Part shown: positions 54,348 through 64,000 of the stretch, piece after piece
Numbering within the stretch: the first letter of the stretch is position 1
Layout: every line of letters starts with the position of its first letter
NCBI GenBank assembly: GCA_016192425.1
Contig: JACPUE010000063.1
Coordinates: forward strand, 1 to 64,000
From: Burkholderiales bacterium
GTDB lineage: Bacteria > Pseudomonadota > Gammaproteobacteria > Burkholderiales > Burkholderiaceae_C
DNA: 64,000 nucleotides
Reading direction: 5' to 3'
Position numbers and translations under genes: made by a program
Notes under the pieces: model-generated
What the model saw: only the letters and a program-made list of their open reading frames with translations
The model's database searches: none
What the model was told of the DNA's origin: nothing

Positions 54348-55520
54348 ATGCGCACTGTTTCAACGCGGATACTCTTGGCGCGCCTGCCGCTGCAAGCGCG
54401 CGCCTGGCTTTGGGGCCTGGGGCTCTGGCTGCTGTGCGCCGTCCACGCCATGGCACAGGGCCAACACACCGTCACCGACCTGGCGGGCCGCTCGGTCACC
54501 TTGCCAGTCCGGATTGACCGCATCCTGCTCGGCGAAGGTCGCCTGCTGCCTGTGCTGGGCATGCTGGATTCCCGCAACCCCACCCAGCGCCTGGTGGCCA
54601 TGATGGGCGACTATGAGACGCTGGACCCCGCGGGCTATGCACAGTGGCAACAGAAGTTTCCCCAGCTCGGCAAAGTGGCCCGTGTAGGCCGGGCGAGCAA
54701 CAACAGTTTCAGCGACGAACTGGCCATTGCACAGCGCCCCCAATTGGCAGTGTTTAGCCTGTCGGGGGGGCATGGCCCCAGCAAGGGCGACCGCGAAATC
54801 GTTGCGCGGCTGGAGGCCGCAGGCATTGCCGTGGTCTTTGTCGATTTCCGGCAGGATCCGCTCAGGAACACCCCGCTGAGCATGGAATTGCTAGGCCAAG
54901 TGCTGAACCGGCGCGAGCGCGCGCAAGCCTTTGCAGCGCAATGGCGCAGCGAGCTTGATCGCGTGCGCAGCGTGCTGGAGCGCATGCCCGCGTCGGCGCG
55001 CAAACCCAGTGTCTTTCTGGAAAACCGCGTCGGCCTGGCAGACGATTGCTGCGCCACCATGGTGGGGCTGGTGGGCCTGCTGCTGGATGCCGCCGGTGGC
55101 TCCAACATGGCGCGCGGCCTGATCCCCGGCGAACACGGAACGCTGAACCCCGAACTGCTGCTGGGCCAGCAGCCACAGATCTACATCGGCACCGGCATTG
55201 GCCAGATGGCCACCCAGGCGCAGACGCCGCTGCGCATCGTGCTGGGTGCCGACGCCACCCCCGAGGCCGCCCGCAGTTCGCTGGCCCGCGCCTTGCAGCG
55301 CCCCTTCATCCGCCAGTTGCAGGCCGTACAGAAGGGGCAGGCATACGCGGTCTGGCACCACTTCTACAACTCGCCCTTCAACGTGGCGGCAGTGCAGGCC
55401 ATGGCCAAATGGCTGTATCCCCAGCAGTTTGCACAGCTCGATCCGCAGGCCACCCTGCAGTCGCTCTACCAAAACTTCATGCCGATTCCCTTGCGCGGCG
55501 TGTACTGGACCAGCCTGTGA
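54348..55520 (+). CDS. Periplasmic ferric siderophore-binding protein
   Basis: A 390-residue binding protein of the FepB/BtuF class. The signal peptide is 1-36 (ending AMAQG). HTVTDLAGRSVTLP is the usual start of the mature fold, FVDFRQDP and ENRVGLADDCCATM lie in the lobes, and the interlobe helix follows. The VGLADDCC cysteine pair is unusual. It heads the plus-strand operon and overlaps the next gene by 4 bp (GTGA). The upstream Fur box indicates iron control. Confidence 0.87.
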   Translation: MRTVSTRILLARLPLQARAWLWGLGLWLLCAVHAMAQGQHTVTDLAGRSVTLPVRIDRILLGEGRLLPVLGMLDSRNPTQRLVAMMGDYETLDPAGYAQWQQKFPQLGKVARVGRASNNSFSDELAIAQRPQLAVFSLSGGHGPSKGDREIVARLEAAGIAVVFVDFRQDPLRNTPLSMELLGQVLNRRERAQAFAAQWRSELDRVRSVLERMPASARKPSVFLENRVGLADDCCATMVGLVGLLLDAAGGSNMARGLIPGEHGTLNPELLLGQQPQIYIGTGIGQMATQAQTPLRIVLGADATPEAARSSLARALQRPFIRQLQAVQKGQAYAVWHHFYNSPFNVAAVQAMAKWLYPQQFAQLDPQATLQSLYQNFMPIPLRGVYWTSL

Positions 55521-56446
55521 GCCACGCATCCACACGCCGCCGCCTGCTCGCGGCCGGTGGCAGCCTGGCGCTGGGTGCCTGCGCGGCCCCCTTGGCTGCA
55601 CCACCGCACGCACCGGCCCCACTGCCCGGCGCCTGGCAGAGAGACGTTTTCGACCCAGCCAGCGGCCACACCTGGCGGGTATGGCTGCAGCAGCCCGTCC
55701 TGCCCGCCCCGGCGGGTGGCTACCCACTGCTGTGCTTGCTGGACGGCAACGCCACCTTTGCCATGGCCGCGCAGTTGGCGCGCAACGCCGAGGCACGCCC
55801 CGACGCCCTGCGCCCTGACCCCCTGGTAGTGCTGGCCGTGGGCCACCCCGGCGACGCCCCCTACCACCCGCCCTTGCGCCAGCGCGACTACACCCCGCTT
55901 TCTCCTGGCCAACAGCCCACGGCTGAGCGGGGCGGTTCCGATGCCTTGCGGAATTTCATTGCCCGAACGGTGTTGCCCATGGTCGGCAACACGACGCCCC
56001 TCCACCCCAGGCGGCAAACGCTATACGGCCATTCCCTGGGCGGTCTGTTCACCTTGCATGTGCTGGGCACAGAACCCGGCCTGTTCAGCCGCTACGCGGC
56101 CACCAGCCCCTCACTCTGGTGGCCGCCTGCCACCTGGCCTGATGGCTGGATCCCCCGTTTGCAGCAGCATTTGGCGCAACGCCCGCAGCCCACCCCCATC
56201 ACCGTGCAACTGCGCGTGGGCGGGCTGGAGACCCCCGAGGCCGCAGCCGTACCCCAACGGGCTGCAATCCAGAACGAGCGCCGCATGCTGTGGCATGTGC
56301 AAGCACTGGCACAGCGGCTGCAAGCGCTGAACGAACACTGCCCGCACAGCCTGCGCGTGGACCATGCGGTGCTGCCCGGACTGGACCACGGCGCCGTGAT
56401 GGTGCACGGCCTGCTGGACGCCTTGGCCCTGGCGCAGCAAGCCTGA
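55517..56446 (+). CDS. Lipoprotein alpha/beta esterase (IroE/BesA-like siderophore esterase)
   Basis: A 309-residue hydrolase. It starts at GTG 55517, overlapping the previous stop by 4 bp. The N-terminus has RRRLLAAGG and a lipobox LGAC (Cys22), indicating a lipoprotein, perhaps exported by Tat. The nucleophile is Ser173 in YGHSLGG, the motif of the IroE/BesA trilactone esterases; His is in PGLDHGAV. Together with the Fes-like protein on the other strand, the locus has two exported siderophore hydrolases, so iron may be released or the ligand trimmed in the periplasm before transport. Confidence 0.83.
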   Translation: MSHASTRRRLLAAGGSLALGACAAPLAAPPHAPAPLPGAWQRDVFDPASGHTWRVWLQQPVLPAPAGGYPLLCLLDGNATFAMAAQLARNAEARPDALRPDPLVVLAVGHPGDAPYHPPLRQRDYTPLSPGQQPTAERGGSDALRNFIARTVLPMVGNTTPLHPRRQTLYGHSLGGLFTLHVLGTEPGLFSRYAATSPSLWWPPATWPDGWIPRLQQHLAQRPQPTPITVQLRVGGLETPEAAAVPQRAAIQNERRMLWHVQALAQRLQALNEHCPHSLRVDHAVLPGLDHGAVMVHGLLDALALAQQA

Positions 56447-56455
56447 ACCCGCTCC

Positions 56456-57523
56456 ATGCACACCCTGCCCCCTGTTTCCGAAACGGCACCCGCCCCCTCA
56501 CTGGCAGAAGGCTACCGCAGCCTGGCCCGCCAACGCTGGGCGGTGCTGGCGGGCATGGCCTTGCTGCTGGCCTGCAGCCTGCTGATCGATATGGCCACTG
56601 GCCCTTCCGTACTGGGCTTGGCCGATGTGCTGCAAGGCCTGTGGAATCTGCAAGCGCTGCCCCCGGCCCAGCAGGTCATCATCTGGCAGGTGCGCCTGCC
56701 CTACGCACTGATGGCGGTGATCGTAGGCGCAAGCCTGGGGCTGGCGGGCGCCGAGATGCAGACCGTGCTAAACAACCCGCTGGCCAGCCCCTTCACGCTG
56801 GGTGTTTCGGCAGCTGCGGCCGTGGGGGCGTCCATTGCAGTGGTTTCAGGGCTGACCTGGGTGGTGTGGTCGGAGAACCTGGCCGTGCCCCTGCTGGCCT
56901 TTGCCGGTGCCGCCGCCGCCACGGGCCTGATCCAATGGCTTGCCTGGCGCAAGGGCGCGTCGGCGGACACCGTGGTGCTGTTCGGCATTGCCCTGTTGTT
57001 CACTTTCGAGGCCTTGCTGTGGCTGTTGCAGTACGTGGCAGACAGCAATGCCTTGCAGCAGATCGTCTTCTGGATCATGGGCAGCCTGGGCCGTGCCACC
57101 TGGGTGAAGATCGGCATCGTTTGCGCCGTTCTCGCTGTGTGCACGCTGTGGTCGGCACGCAGCGCATGGCCGCTGACGGCGCTGCGCAGCGGCGAAGACC
57201 AGGCGCGCAGCTTTGGCATCGCCGTGGAGCGCCTGCGCATGCTGACCCTGCTGCGCGTGAGCCTGCTGGCCGCCACGGCACTGTCGTTTGTCGGCACCAT
57301 CGGCTTTGTGGGGCTGGTGGGGCCGCACATGGCCCGGCTGCTGCTGGGCGAGGACCACCGCTACCTGCTGCCCGGCGCCGCACTGGCGGGCGCACTCATG
57401 CTCTCGGCCGCTTCGATCCTGAGCAAATCCCTGGTTCCCGGCGTGGTGCTGCCCATAGGCATCGTCACCGCACTGGTGGGCGTTCCGCTGTTTCTGGCGC
57501 TGGTACTGCGCCAGCGCAAATGA
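56456..57523 (+). CDS. FecCD-family iron-siderophore permease
   Basis: A 355-residue ABC permease of the BtuC/FecCD fold with about ten helices. Motifs: RLPYALMAVIVGASLGLAGAEMQ, NNPLASPFTLGVS, and the C-terminal GTIGFVGLVGPHMARLLLGEDHR that contacts the ATPase. One permease gene is present, so it must form a homodimer like BtuC. It begins 9 bp after the esterase and overlaps the ATPase by 4 bp. Confidence 0.93.
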   Translation: MHTLPPVSETAPAPSLAEGYRSLARQRWAVLAGMALLLACSLLIDMATGPSVLGLADVLQGLWNLQALPPAQQVIIWQVRLPYALMAVIVGASLGLAGAEMQTVLNNPLASPFTLGVSAAAAVGASIAVVSGLTWVVWSENLAVPLLAFAGAAAATGLIQWLAWRKGASADTVVLFGIALLFTFEALLWLLQYVADSNALQQIVFWIMGSLGRATWVKIGIVCAVLAVCTLWSARSAWPLTALRSGEDQARSFGIAVERLRMLTLLRVSLLAATALSFVGTIGFVGLVGPHMARLLLGEDHRYLLPGAALAGALMLSAASILSKSLVPGVVLPIGIVTALVGVPLFLALVLRQRK

Positions 57524-58335
57524 TGCACAAGGGTTTCTCTCTGCACCAGCTCAGCGCGGGCTACCGGGGGCGCATTGTGCTGCGCAATGTCGACCTGGCC
57601 CCGGTACCACCCGGCTCCCTGGTAGCGCTGGTAGGGCCCAATGCCGTGGGCAAGTCCACCCTCATCAAGGCAGTTGCAGGCCTGTGCGCCGCACAGGGAC
57701 AGGTATGGCTGGATGGCATCAATCTGGCCACGCTGCCCGCGGCTGTGCGCCTGCGCCACATCGGATACCTGCCCCAGGCGCTGCCGCAGGCGTCCTCACT
57801 GCTGGCCTACGAAAGCTGGCAAAGCGCTCTGCGCAGCAGCCGCAGCACCTGGACTGCGGCACAACGGGAAGCTGCCATTGAAAACGCCGTGGCCCGCATG
57901 GGACTGCAAGCCCTGGCACTGCGCCACATGAATGAGCTCTCAGGAGGCCAACGCCAGATGGTGGGGCTGGCGCAGGTCATCATCCGCGCCCCCCAGCTCC
58001 TGCTGCTTGACGAGCCGACCAGCGCCCTGGACTTGCGCTGGCAGTTGCAGGCGCTGCAAACGCTGCGCGAATCCGTGGCCAGCCGTGGCACCACCTGCAT
58101 CGTCGCCGTGCACGACCTGAACCTCGCCCTGCGCCTGTGCGACCACATGCTGGTGCTGGGTGCTGGCGGCCTGCAGGCCAGCGGCAACCCCGTGGACATT
58201 CTCAGTCCCGCACTGTTGCGTGAGGTCTACGGCATCGAGGCGCGCATCGAAGCCTGCTCGCTCGGCAAACCCCTGGTGATTGCCGACGCGGTGGCACAGA
58301 ATGCCGCTGCCACCCCATTCCCCCACATTCCATAA
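57520..58335 (+). CDS. Iron-siderophore ABC transporter ATP-binding protein (FecE/FepC-like)
   Basis: A 271-residue ATPase. Walker A is GPNAVGKST at 39-47, the signature NELSGGQRQMV, Walker B LLLLDEPTSALD and H-loop VAVHDLNLAL. GPNAVGKS has Ala-Val where GPNGSGKS or GPNGAGKS is common. Its ATG at 57520 overlaps the permease stop; a second ATG follows at once. It powers uptake through the FecCD-type permease. Confidence 0.94.
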   Translation: MMHKGFSLHQLSAGYRGRIVLRNVDLAPVPPGSLVALVGPNAVGKSTLIKAVAGLCAAQGQVWLDGINLATLPAAVRLRHIGYLPQALPQASSLLAYESWQSALRSSRSTWTAAQREAAIENAVARMGLQALALRHMNELSGGQRQMVGLAQVIIRAPQLLLLDEPTSALDLRWQLQALQTLRESVASRGTTCIVAVHDLNLALRLCDHMLVLGAGGLQASGNPVDILSPALLREVYGIEARIEACSLGKPLVIADAVAQNAAATPFPHIP

Positions 58336-58345
58336 CCCACCACCC

Positions 58346-58654
58346 ATGATCCGCCAACAGGGCCATGTCCTCGTGGAAGATGCCAGCCGCCACCTGCAGC
58401 GCTTGTGCTACCACTTCAGCCGCAAGATCACCGTGCACTATGACAGCCAGCAGGGGCAGGCCCGGTTTCCCTGGGGACTGTGCATCCTGCAGGCCCAGAA
58501 CAATGTGCTGCGCTTTGACTGCAGCGCCGACAGCTCCGAGCTGCTGGCGCGCGTGCGGTTCGCCATCGACTCCCATGTGGAGCTGTTCTCGCGCAAGAAC
58601 CCTGTGCATGTGCAGTGGCAGGCCGCTTCACTGGAGGATCTGCCGCCTACTTGA
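58346..58654 (+). CDS. DUF2218-domain protein of the siderophore operon
   Basis: A 102-residue protein matching the DUF2218 family: [20 protein letters not shown] near the start and the motif [10 protein letters not shown]. Family members recur next to siderophore uptake and reduction genes, but no function is established that I know. His and Cys residues ([15 protein letters not shown]) could bind metal. It lies 10 bp after the ATPase and ends overlapping the convergent chemoreceptor by 8 bp. A role in iron handling after import is inference. Confidence 0.82.
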   Translation: MIRQQGHVLVEDASRHLQRLCYHFSRKITVHYDSQQGQARFPWGLCILQAQNNVLRFDCSADSSELLARVRFAIDSHVELFSRKNPVHVQWQAASLEDLPPT

Positions 58655-60308
58655 GCCGCAAGGCCCCCCTGGCGCGCGCCAGCGGCGCGGGTCTGGGGCT
58701 TGGGGGTTGGGGCGCGGCCCCGGGGGCTGGCTGGTGGCCCATGCCAACGCCCCCATGCAGCTTGAACTGGCTGGCTGCACGCAGCAGGCCGCTGGCCTGT
58801 TCGCGCAGGGACTCCGAGGCGGCGGCCGACTCCTCCACCAAGGCGGCGTTCTGCTGGGTCATCTGGTCCAGCTGGTGCACGGCCTGGCTGATCTGCTCGA
58901 TGTTGTCACGCTGCTCACTGGACGATGCGGTGATCTCGCCAATGATGTCCGACACGCGGCGCACGCTGTCCACGATTTCGGTCATGGTTTGCCCTGCCTG
59001 CCCCACCAGCGCAGAACCGGCCTCGACCCGCTCCACGCTGGAGCCGATCAGCGCCTTGATTTCCTTGGCGGCCTCGGCCGAGCGCTGGGCCAGGCTGCGC
59101 ACCTCACTGGCCACCACGGCAAAGCCCCGGCCCTGCTCGCCCGCGCGCGCGGCCTCCACAGCCGCGTTCAGCGCCAGGATGTTGGTCTGGAAGGCGATGC
59201 CGTCGATCACGCCAGTGATGTCGGCAATCTTGCGCGAGCTGGTGGTGATCTGGTCCATGGTGCTGACGACCTGTGCCACCACTTGGCCTCCCCGCCCGGC
59301 AACCTGTGCAGCCGAGGCGGCAAAGTCGCTGGCGTGGCGCGACGATTCGGCGCTGTGCTGCACGGTGCTGGTGAGCGTCTCCATGGACGAGGAGGTTTCT
59401 TCCAGGTTGGCCGCCGTCTGCTCGGTGCGAAGGCTCAGGTCCTGGTTGCCATTGGCGATTTCGCTGCTGGCGGTGGAGATATTGCCCGCTGCCTCCTGCA
59501 CCTGGCGCACCAGGTCGCGCAGCGAATCCTGCATGCGTGCCATGGCCGCCACCAGTTGGCCCACCTCGTCCTGCTGCTGCGTGTGCACGTCTTCGGTGAG
59601 GTCGCCGGCAGCAATGCGCTCGGCCAGGCGGCTCGCTTCGCCCAGCGACTGGGTGATGGAACGCACGCTGAAGTAGGTGAGCGGGATCAGCACCGCCAGC
59701 CCCAGCACCAGCCCCACGCCGATGAGCACGGCCATGGATGCGGTGCGCGTCTCGACACCGACACGGGCCTCGTCCATCTGGCTGCGCGCGCTGGCGGCCA
59801 GGTCACCCAGCAGCTTGTCGGCATCGTCGGTGTGCTTGCGCAGGCGGTTGGCATAGGCGCCGCCGCCGGCTCCATCGAGCTGCGCGTTTTCGATCTGCTG
59901 GAAGATGGGGTTGATCCCCGCATCGTACTGCTGCAGTTCCTCCAGAACCTTGTCGATGGTGCCGGTGAACTGCGCATCCTGCGCCTGGCGCTGGCGCACC
60001 TCGCCCAGATCCTTGCGCAGCTTGACCAGGATGGCAGCCCAGTCCTCGCGCAGCTTGGATACCTCGACGGTGTTGTTGAAGTTGATGATGATGTCTTTTT
60101 CAACCCGGCGCACATCGCCCAGGCGGGTGCGCAGGTCGGACATGTCGGTGAGCGTCTGCACCCGCAGCGAGAATAGCTCCTGCAAGGTGCCGCGCGTGCG
60201 ATCCAGCGCCACATAGCCCATGGCGCCAATCACCACCAGCAGCACCAGTGCAAACCCCGTGCCGAAGTACAAGCGCGCACGGATCGAGAGTCGGCCAAGC
60301 AGATTCAT
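58647..60308 (-). CDS. Methyl-accepting chemotaxis protein
   Basis: A 553-residue chemoreceptor. Transmembrane helices lie at about 14-33 and 190-213, enclosing a four-helix-type periplasmic sensor. HAMP follows, then a long coiled-coil signalling domain. The highly conserved tip reads [20 protein letters not shown] and [14 protein letters not shown]. The C-terminus is Pro-rich ([19 protein letters not shown]) and lacks the NWETF-type CheR/CheB tether. It is convergent with the DUF2218 gene, overlapping 8 bp. ATG at 60308 has GAAAGGG upstream. Confidence 0.93.
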   Translation of the reverse strand: MNLLGRLSIRARLYFGTGFALVLLVVIGAMGYVALDRTRGTLQELFSLRVQTLTDMSDLRTRLGDVRRVEKDIIINFNNTVEVSKLREDWAAILVKLRKDLGEVRQRQAQDAQFTGTIDKVLEELQQYDAGINPIFQQIENAQLDGAGGGAYANRLRKHTDDADKLLGDLAASARSQMDEARVGVETRTASMAVLIGVGLVLGLAVLIPLTYFSVRSITQSLGEASRLAERIAAGDLTEDVHTQQQDEVGQLVAAMARMQDSLRDLVRQVQEAAGNISTASSEIANGNQDLSLRTEQTAANLEETSSSMETLTSTVQHSAESSRHASDFAASAAQVAGRGGQVVAQVVSTMDQITTSSRKIADITGVIDGIAFQTNILALNAAVEAARAGEQGRGFAVVASEVRSLAQRSAEAAKEIKALIGSSVERVEAGSALVGQAGQTMTEIVDSVRRVSDIIGEITASSSEQRDNIEQISQAVHQLDQMTQQNAALVEESAAASESLREQASGLLRAASQFKLHGGVGMGHQPAPGAAPQPPSPRPAPLARARGALRLK

Positions 60309-60414
60309 GGCACCCTTTCCATCAAAACCATCAAGCACGGCAGGCGCCGTATGCAGCGCTCTGCCCCTCCCGCAGCTTTGTGGGCTGCCTTTGCTTGCAA
60401 TATAGCCCAGCCCC

Positions 60415-60434
60415 CCTGTGCAGCATCACAGGGT
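60415..60434 (-). other. Hairpin between thiC and the chemoreceptor gene
   Basis: CCCTGTG-CAGCAT-CACAGGG is a perfect 7-bp stem 20 bp after the thiC stop, without a T-tract. It may mark the thiC mRNA end. Confidence 0.35.
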
Positions 60435-60453
60435 TATCACGGCTGGCGGTGGG

Positions 60454-62607
<2,154 letters not shown>

Positions 62608-62784
62608 TCAGATGCCGCGTTCAAGGATCAGAACGGCGAAGAACACGCCTGCGGCGATCAGGGTCCATTTGAGAACCACAAACCCCAGCCGCTTGTAGCG
62701 CACCTGCCCCGTGCCCGCGTAGAAAGCAAAGCACAGCGCCGCCACGAACAGCAGCAGCATGACGAGCCAGCGGAACAGCAGCAT
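62608..62784 (-). CDS. Small two-helix membrane protein (unknown)
   Basis: A 58-residue frame, too short for most gene callers. It begins MLLFRWLVMLLLFVAALCFA, has a short polar turn (YAGTGQVRYKRLG) and a second helix (VVLKWTLIAAGVFFAVLIL). It lies 9 bp after lpxC on the same strand and has no recognisable family. Two helices with a basic loop suggest an inner-membrane hairpin. Co-transcription with lpxC is likely by spacing. Confidence 0.7.
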   Translation of the reverse strand: MLLFRWLVMLLLFVAALCFAFYAGTGQVRYKRLGFVVLKWTLIAAGVFFAVLILERGI

Positions 62785-62793
62785 GGCGTTGGG

Positions 62794-63717
62794 CTACCAA
62801 GCTCGCGCTGGTTGCGCGAAGCCGGTGGGCGCGAGGCGCTCGTTGTCGAAGGTGACGATCTCCCAGGCCTCTGGGCGCGCCTCCAGTTCCCGCAGCAGCA
62901 GGTTGTTGAGTGCGTGGCCCGAGCGGAAGGCGCTGTAGGCGGCCAGCAAGGGCTTGCCGACGAGGTACAGGTCGCCCATGGCGTCAAGGATCTTGTGCTT
63001 GACGAATTCATCGTCGTAGCGCAGGCCATCGGCGTTGAGCACCTTGTAGTCGTCCATGACGATGGCATTGTCCAGCCCGCCGCCCAGCGCGAGGCCGCTG
63101 GAGCGCATCATCTCCACATCCTTGGTGAAGCCGAAGGTGCGCGCGCGTGCAATATCGCGGCTGTAGTTGCCCGTGCCGAGGTCGAACTCGAAGCACTGCC
63201 CGGTGGAATCCACCGCGGGGTGTGCAAAGTCGATTTCGAAGCGCAGCTTGAAGCCATGGCAGGGATCCAGGCGCGCCCATTTGGCTTGCGCGCCCTCGCC
63301 CTGGCGCACTTCCACCGGCTGCTTGACACGGATGAAGCGCCGGGGCGCGTTCTGCAGCGCAATGCCCGCGCTTTGCAGCAGGAACACGAACGAGGCCGAG
63401 GAGCCATCGAGGATGGGCACTTCCTCGGCGGTGATGTCCACATAGAGGTTGTCCACCCCCAGGCCCGCGCAGGCCGACATGAGGTGTTCCACCGTATGCA
63501 CCCGCGCATCCCCCACCGAAATGGTCGAGGCCATGCGGGTATCGGTCACCGCCTGGGAAGATACCGGAATATCCACCGGCTCCGGCAGATCAATGCGCCG
63601 AAACACAATGCCCGTATCGGGCTGCGCCGGGCGCAGGGTCAGCTCCACGCGCTGCCCACTGTGCAGGCCCACGCCCACCGCGCGGGTGAGGGACTTGAGG
63701 GTACGTTGCGCAAGCAT
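62794..63717 (-). CDS. lpxC: UDP-3-O-acyl-N-acetylglucosamine deacetylase
   Basis: LpxC (307 residues) performs the first committed step of lipid A synthesis. Zinc ligands are His78 (in HTVEH, with catalytic Glu77) and His241/Asp245 (HKILDAMGD). The general acid His268 is in SGHALNN. Length is normal for LpxC. It follows ftsZ with only an R2 repeat between, the classical end of the dcw cluster. The lpxC ATG at 63717 has a modest ribosome site. Confidence 0.97.
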   Translation of the reverse strand: MLAQRTLKSLTRAVGVGLHSGQRVELTLRPAQPDTGIVFRRIDLPEPVDIPVSSQAVTDTRMASTISVGDARVHTVEHLMSACAGLGVDNLYVDITAEEVPILDGSSASFVFLLQSAGIALQNAPRRFIRVKQPVEVRQGEGAQAKWARLDPCHGFKLRFEIDFAHPAVDSTGQCFEFDLGTGNYSRDIARARTFGFTKDVEMMRSSGLALGGGLDNAIVMDDYKVLNADGLRYDDEFVKHKILDAMGDLYLVGKPLLAAYSAFRSGHALNNLLLRELEARPEAWEIVTFDNERLAPTGFAQPARAW

Positions 63718-63795
63718 CCGTTGATTTTAGTGCGGCAAGCCCACGGCCGCAGCACTGTTCAGCTATGGCCTTGATAGAAACAGAAACGCCCGCGC

Positions 63796-63912
63796 GACCC
63801 AGGCCAGCGACCACCGCGCAAGGGCCGCCCCGCCGCGCTGGCGGTGCCCCCCTTCCCGCGCTGCGCAGCAGCGTGAGAGAAGGGGGGAGCGGCGCAGCCG
63901 CTCGGGGGGGAT
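63796..63912 (-). repeat. R2 dispersed repeat between ftsZ and lpxC
   Basis: On the minus strand CCCCCCCGAGCGGCTGCGCC starts about 8 bp after the ftsZ stop, with the hairpin region and CAAGGGCCGCCCC complement following. Same subtype as the dppC copy. Confidence 0.82.
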
Positions 63913-63920
63913 GTTCCGAA

Positions 63921-64000
63921 TCAATCTGCCTGCTTGCGCAGGAACGCCGGAATTTCCAGATCATCCATGCCGCCGGACACCAGCGCATCGACCCGCGCCG
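63921..64000 (-). CDS. ftsZ: FtsZ, C-terminal end (gene continues beyond window)
   Basis: The last 25 codons read through to the C-terminal conserved peptide DDLEIPAFLRKQAD followed by TGA. This tail binds FtsA and ZipA at the division ring. The rest of the gene lies to the right of base 64000. The position next to lpxC confirms it. Confidence 0.95.
   Translation of the reverse strand, partial: ARVDALVSGGMDDLEIPAFLRKQAD

Overview
The window is high-GC DNA from a member of the Betaproteobacteria, most likely family Comamonadaceae (Acidovorax/Comamonas/Delftia-like). The evidence is gene content and order (pilMNO divergent from mrcA, cyaY/lptM/lysA, resB-ccsB with a cytochrome c4, coq7, an lpxC-ftsZ end) and protein sequence character. 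The genus is an inference. Genes are densely packed, often with 4-bp ATGA/GTGA overlaps. I see no tRNA, rRNA, CRISPR array, prophage or transposase.

Layout. 1-2.0 kb: type IV pilus assembly genes pilM, pilN and pilO (pilO cut by the window edge), divergent from the PBP1A gene mrcA. 4.6-6.4 kb: cyaY, lptM, lysA. 6.5-12.5 kb: a leftward block for periplasmic redox work (msrQ, msrP, ccsB, resB, cytochrome c4). 12.6-16.7 kb: engB, an alpha/beta hydrolase, a 484-bp MITE-like element and two tandem LpxL/HtrB acyltransferases. 16.8-19.2 kb: a SAM-II riboswitch, metK and an NMN adenylyltransferase-Nudix fusion. 19.2-21.6 kb: an AcuR-like TetR regulator, an AcuI-type reductase and an AhpD-like protein. 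21.6-26.1 kb: an Lrp regulator divergent from a catabolic run (carbamoylase-like hydrolase, diaminopropionate ammonia-lyase, M20 amidohydrolase). 26.2-28.4 kb: CIRCE-controlled groES-groEL. 28.5-33.4 kb: pgi, a FabH-like synthase and tal, with a divergent HexR/RpiR-type regulator. 33.4-36 kb: a PEBP protein and a lipoprotein 5'-nucleotidase. 36-43.1 kb: a leftward peptide ABC transporter operon with an M20 amidohydrolase embedded in it. 43.5-47.7 kb: porin, coq7, OsmC protein, ilvA with an unusual leader. 47.7-49.3 kb: cobS and cobC. 49.3-58.7 kb: a Fur-box-flanked ferric siderophore uptake locus (receptor, AraC regulator, two esterases, ABC transporter, DUF2218). 58.6-64 kb: chemoreceptor, thiC under a TPP riboswitch, a small membrane protein, lpxC and the last codons of ftsZ.

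The most striking structure outside genes is two families of dispersed repeats, called R1 and R2 here. R1 is about 55 bp with two short hairpins. R2 is about 50-240 bp, very GC-rich, with long hairpins. Almost every intergenic copy begins within a few to about 35 bases of a stop codon and lies in the sense orientation of the gene that just ended. R1 follows lysA, engB, the hydrolase, lpxL, rpiR and ilvA. R2 follows dpaL, tal, the nucleotidase gene, dppC, cobS and ftsZ. R1 copies also lie inside cobS (coding a membrane segment) and, as a half copy, inside the dppA signal-peptide region. I know no published name for either family; their placement suggests a role at mRNA 3' ends or insertion targeting of gene ends.

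Regulatory elements read directly from the sequence: a SAM-II riboswitch, a TPP riboswitch, a CIRCE operator, two Fur boxes, a symmetric candidate Lrp operator, a candidate AcuR operator, a candidate RpiR operator and a promoter-leader-terminator unit before ilvA.
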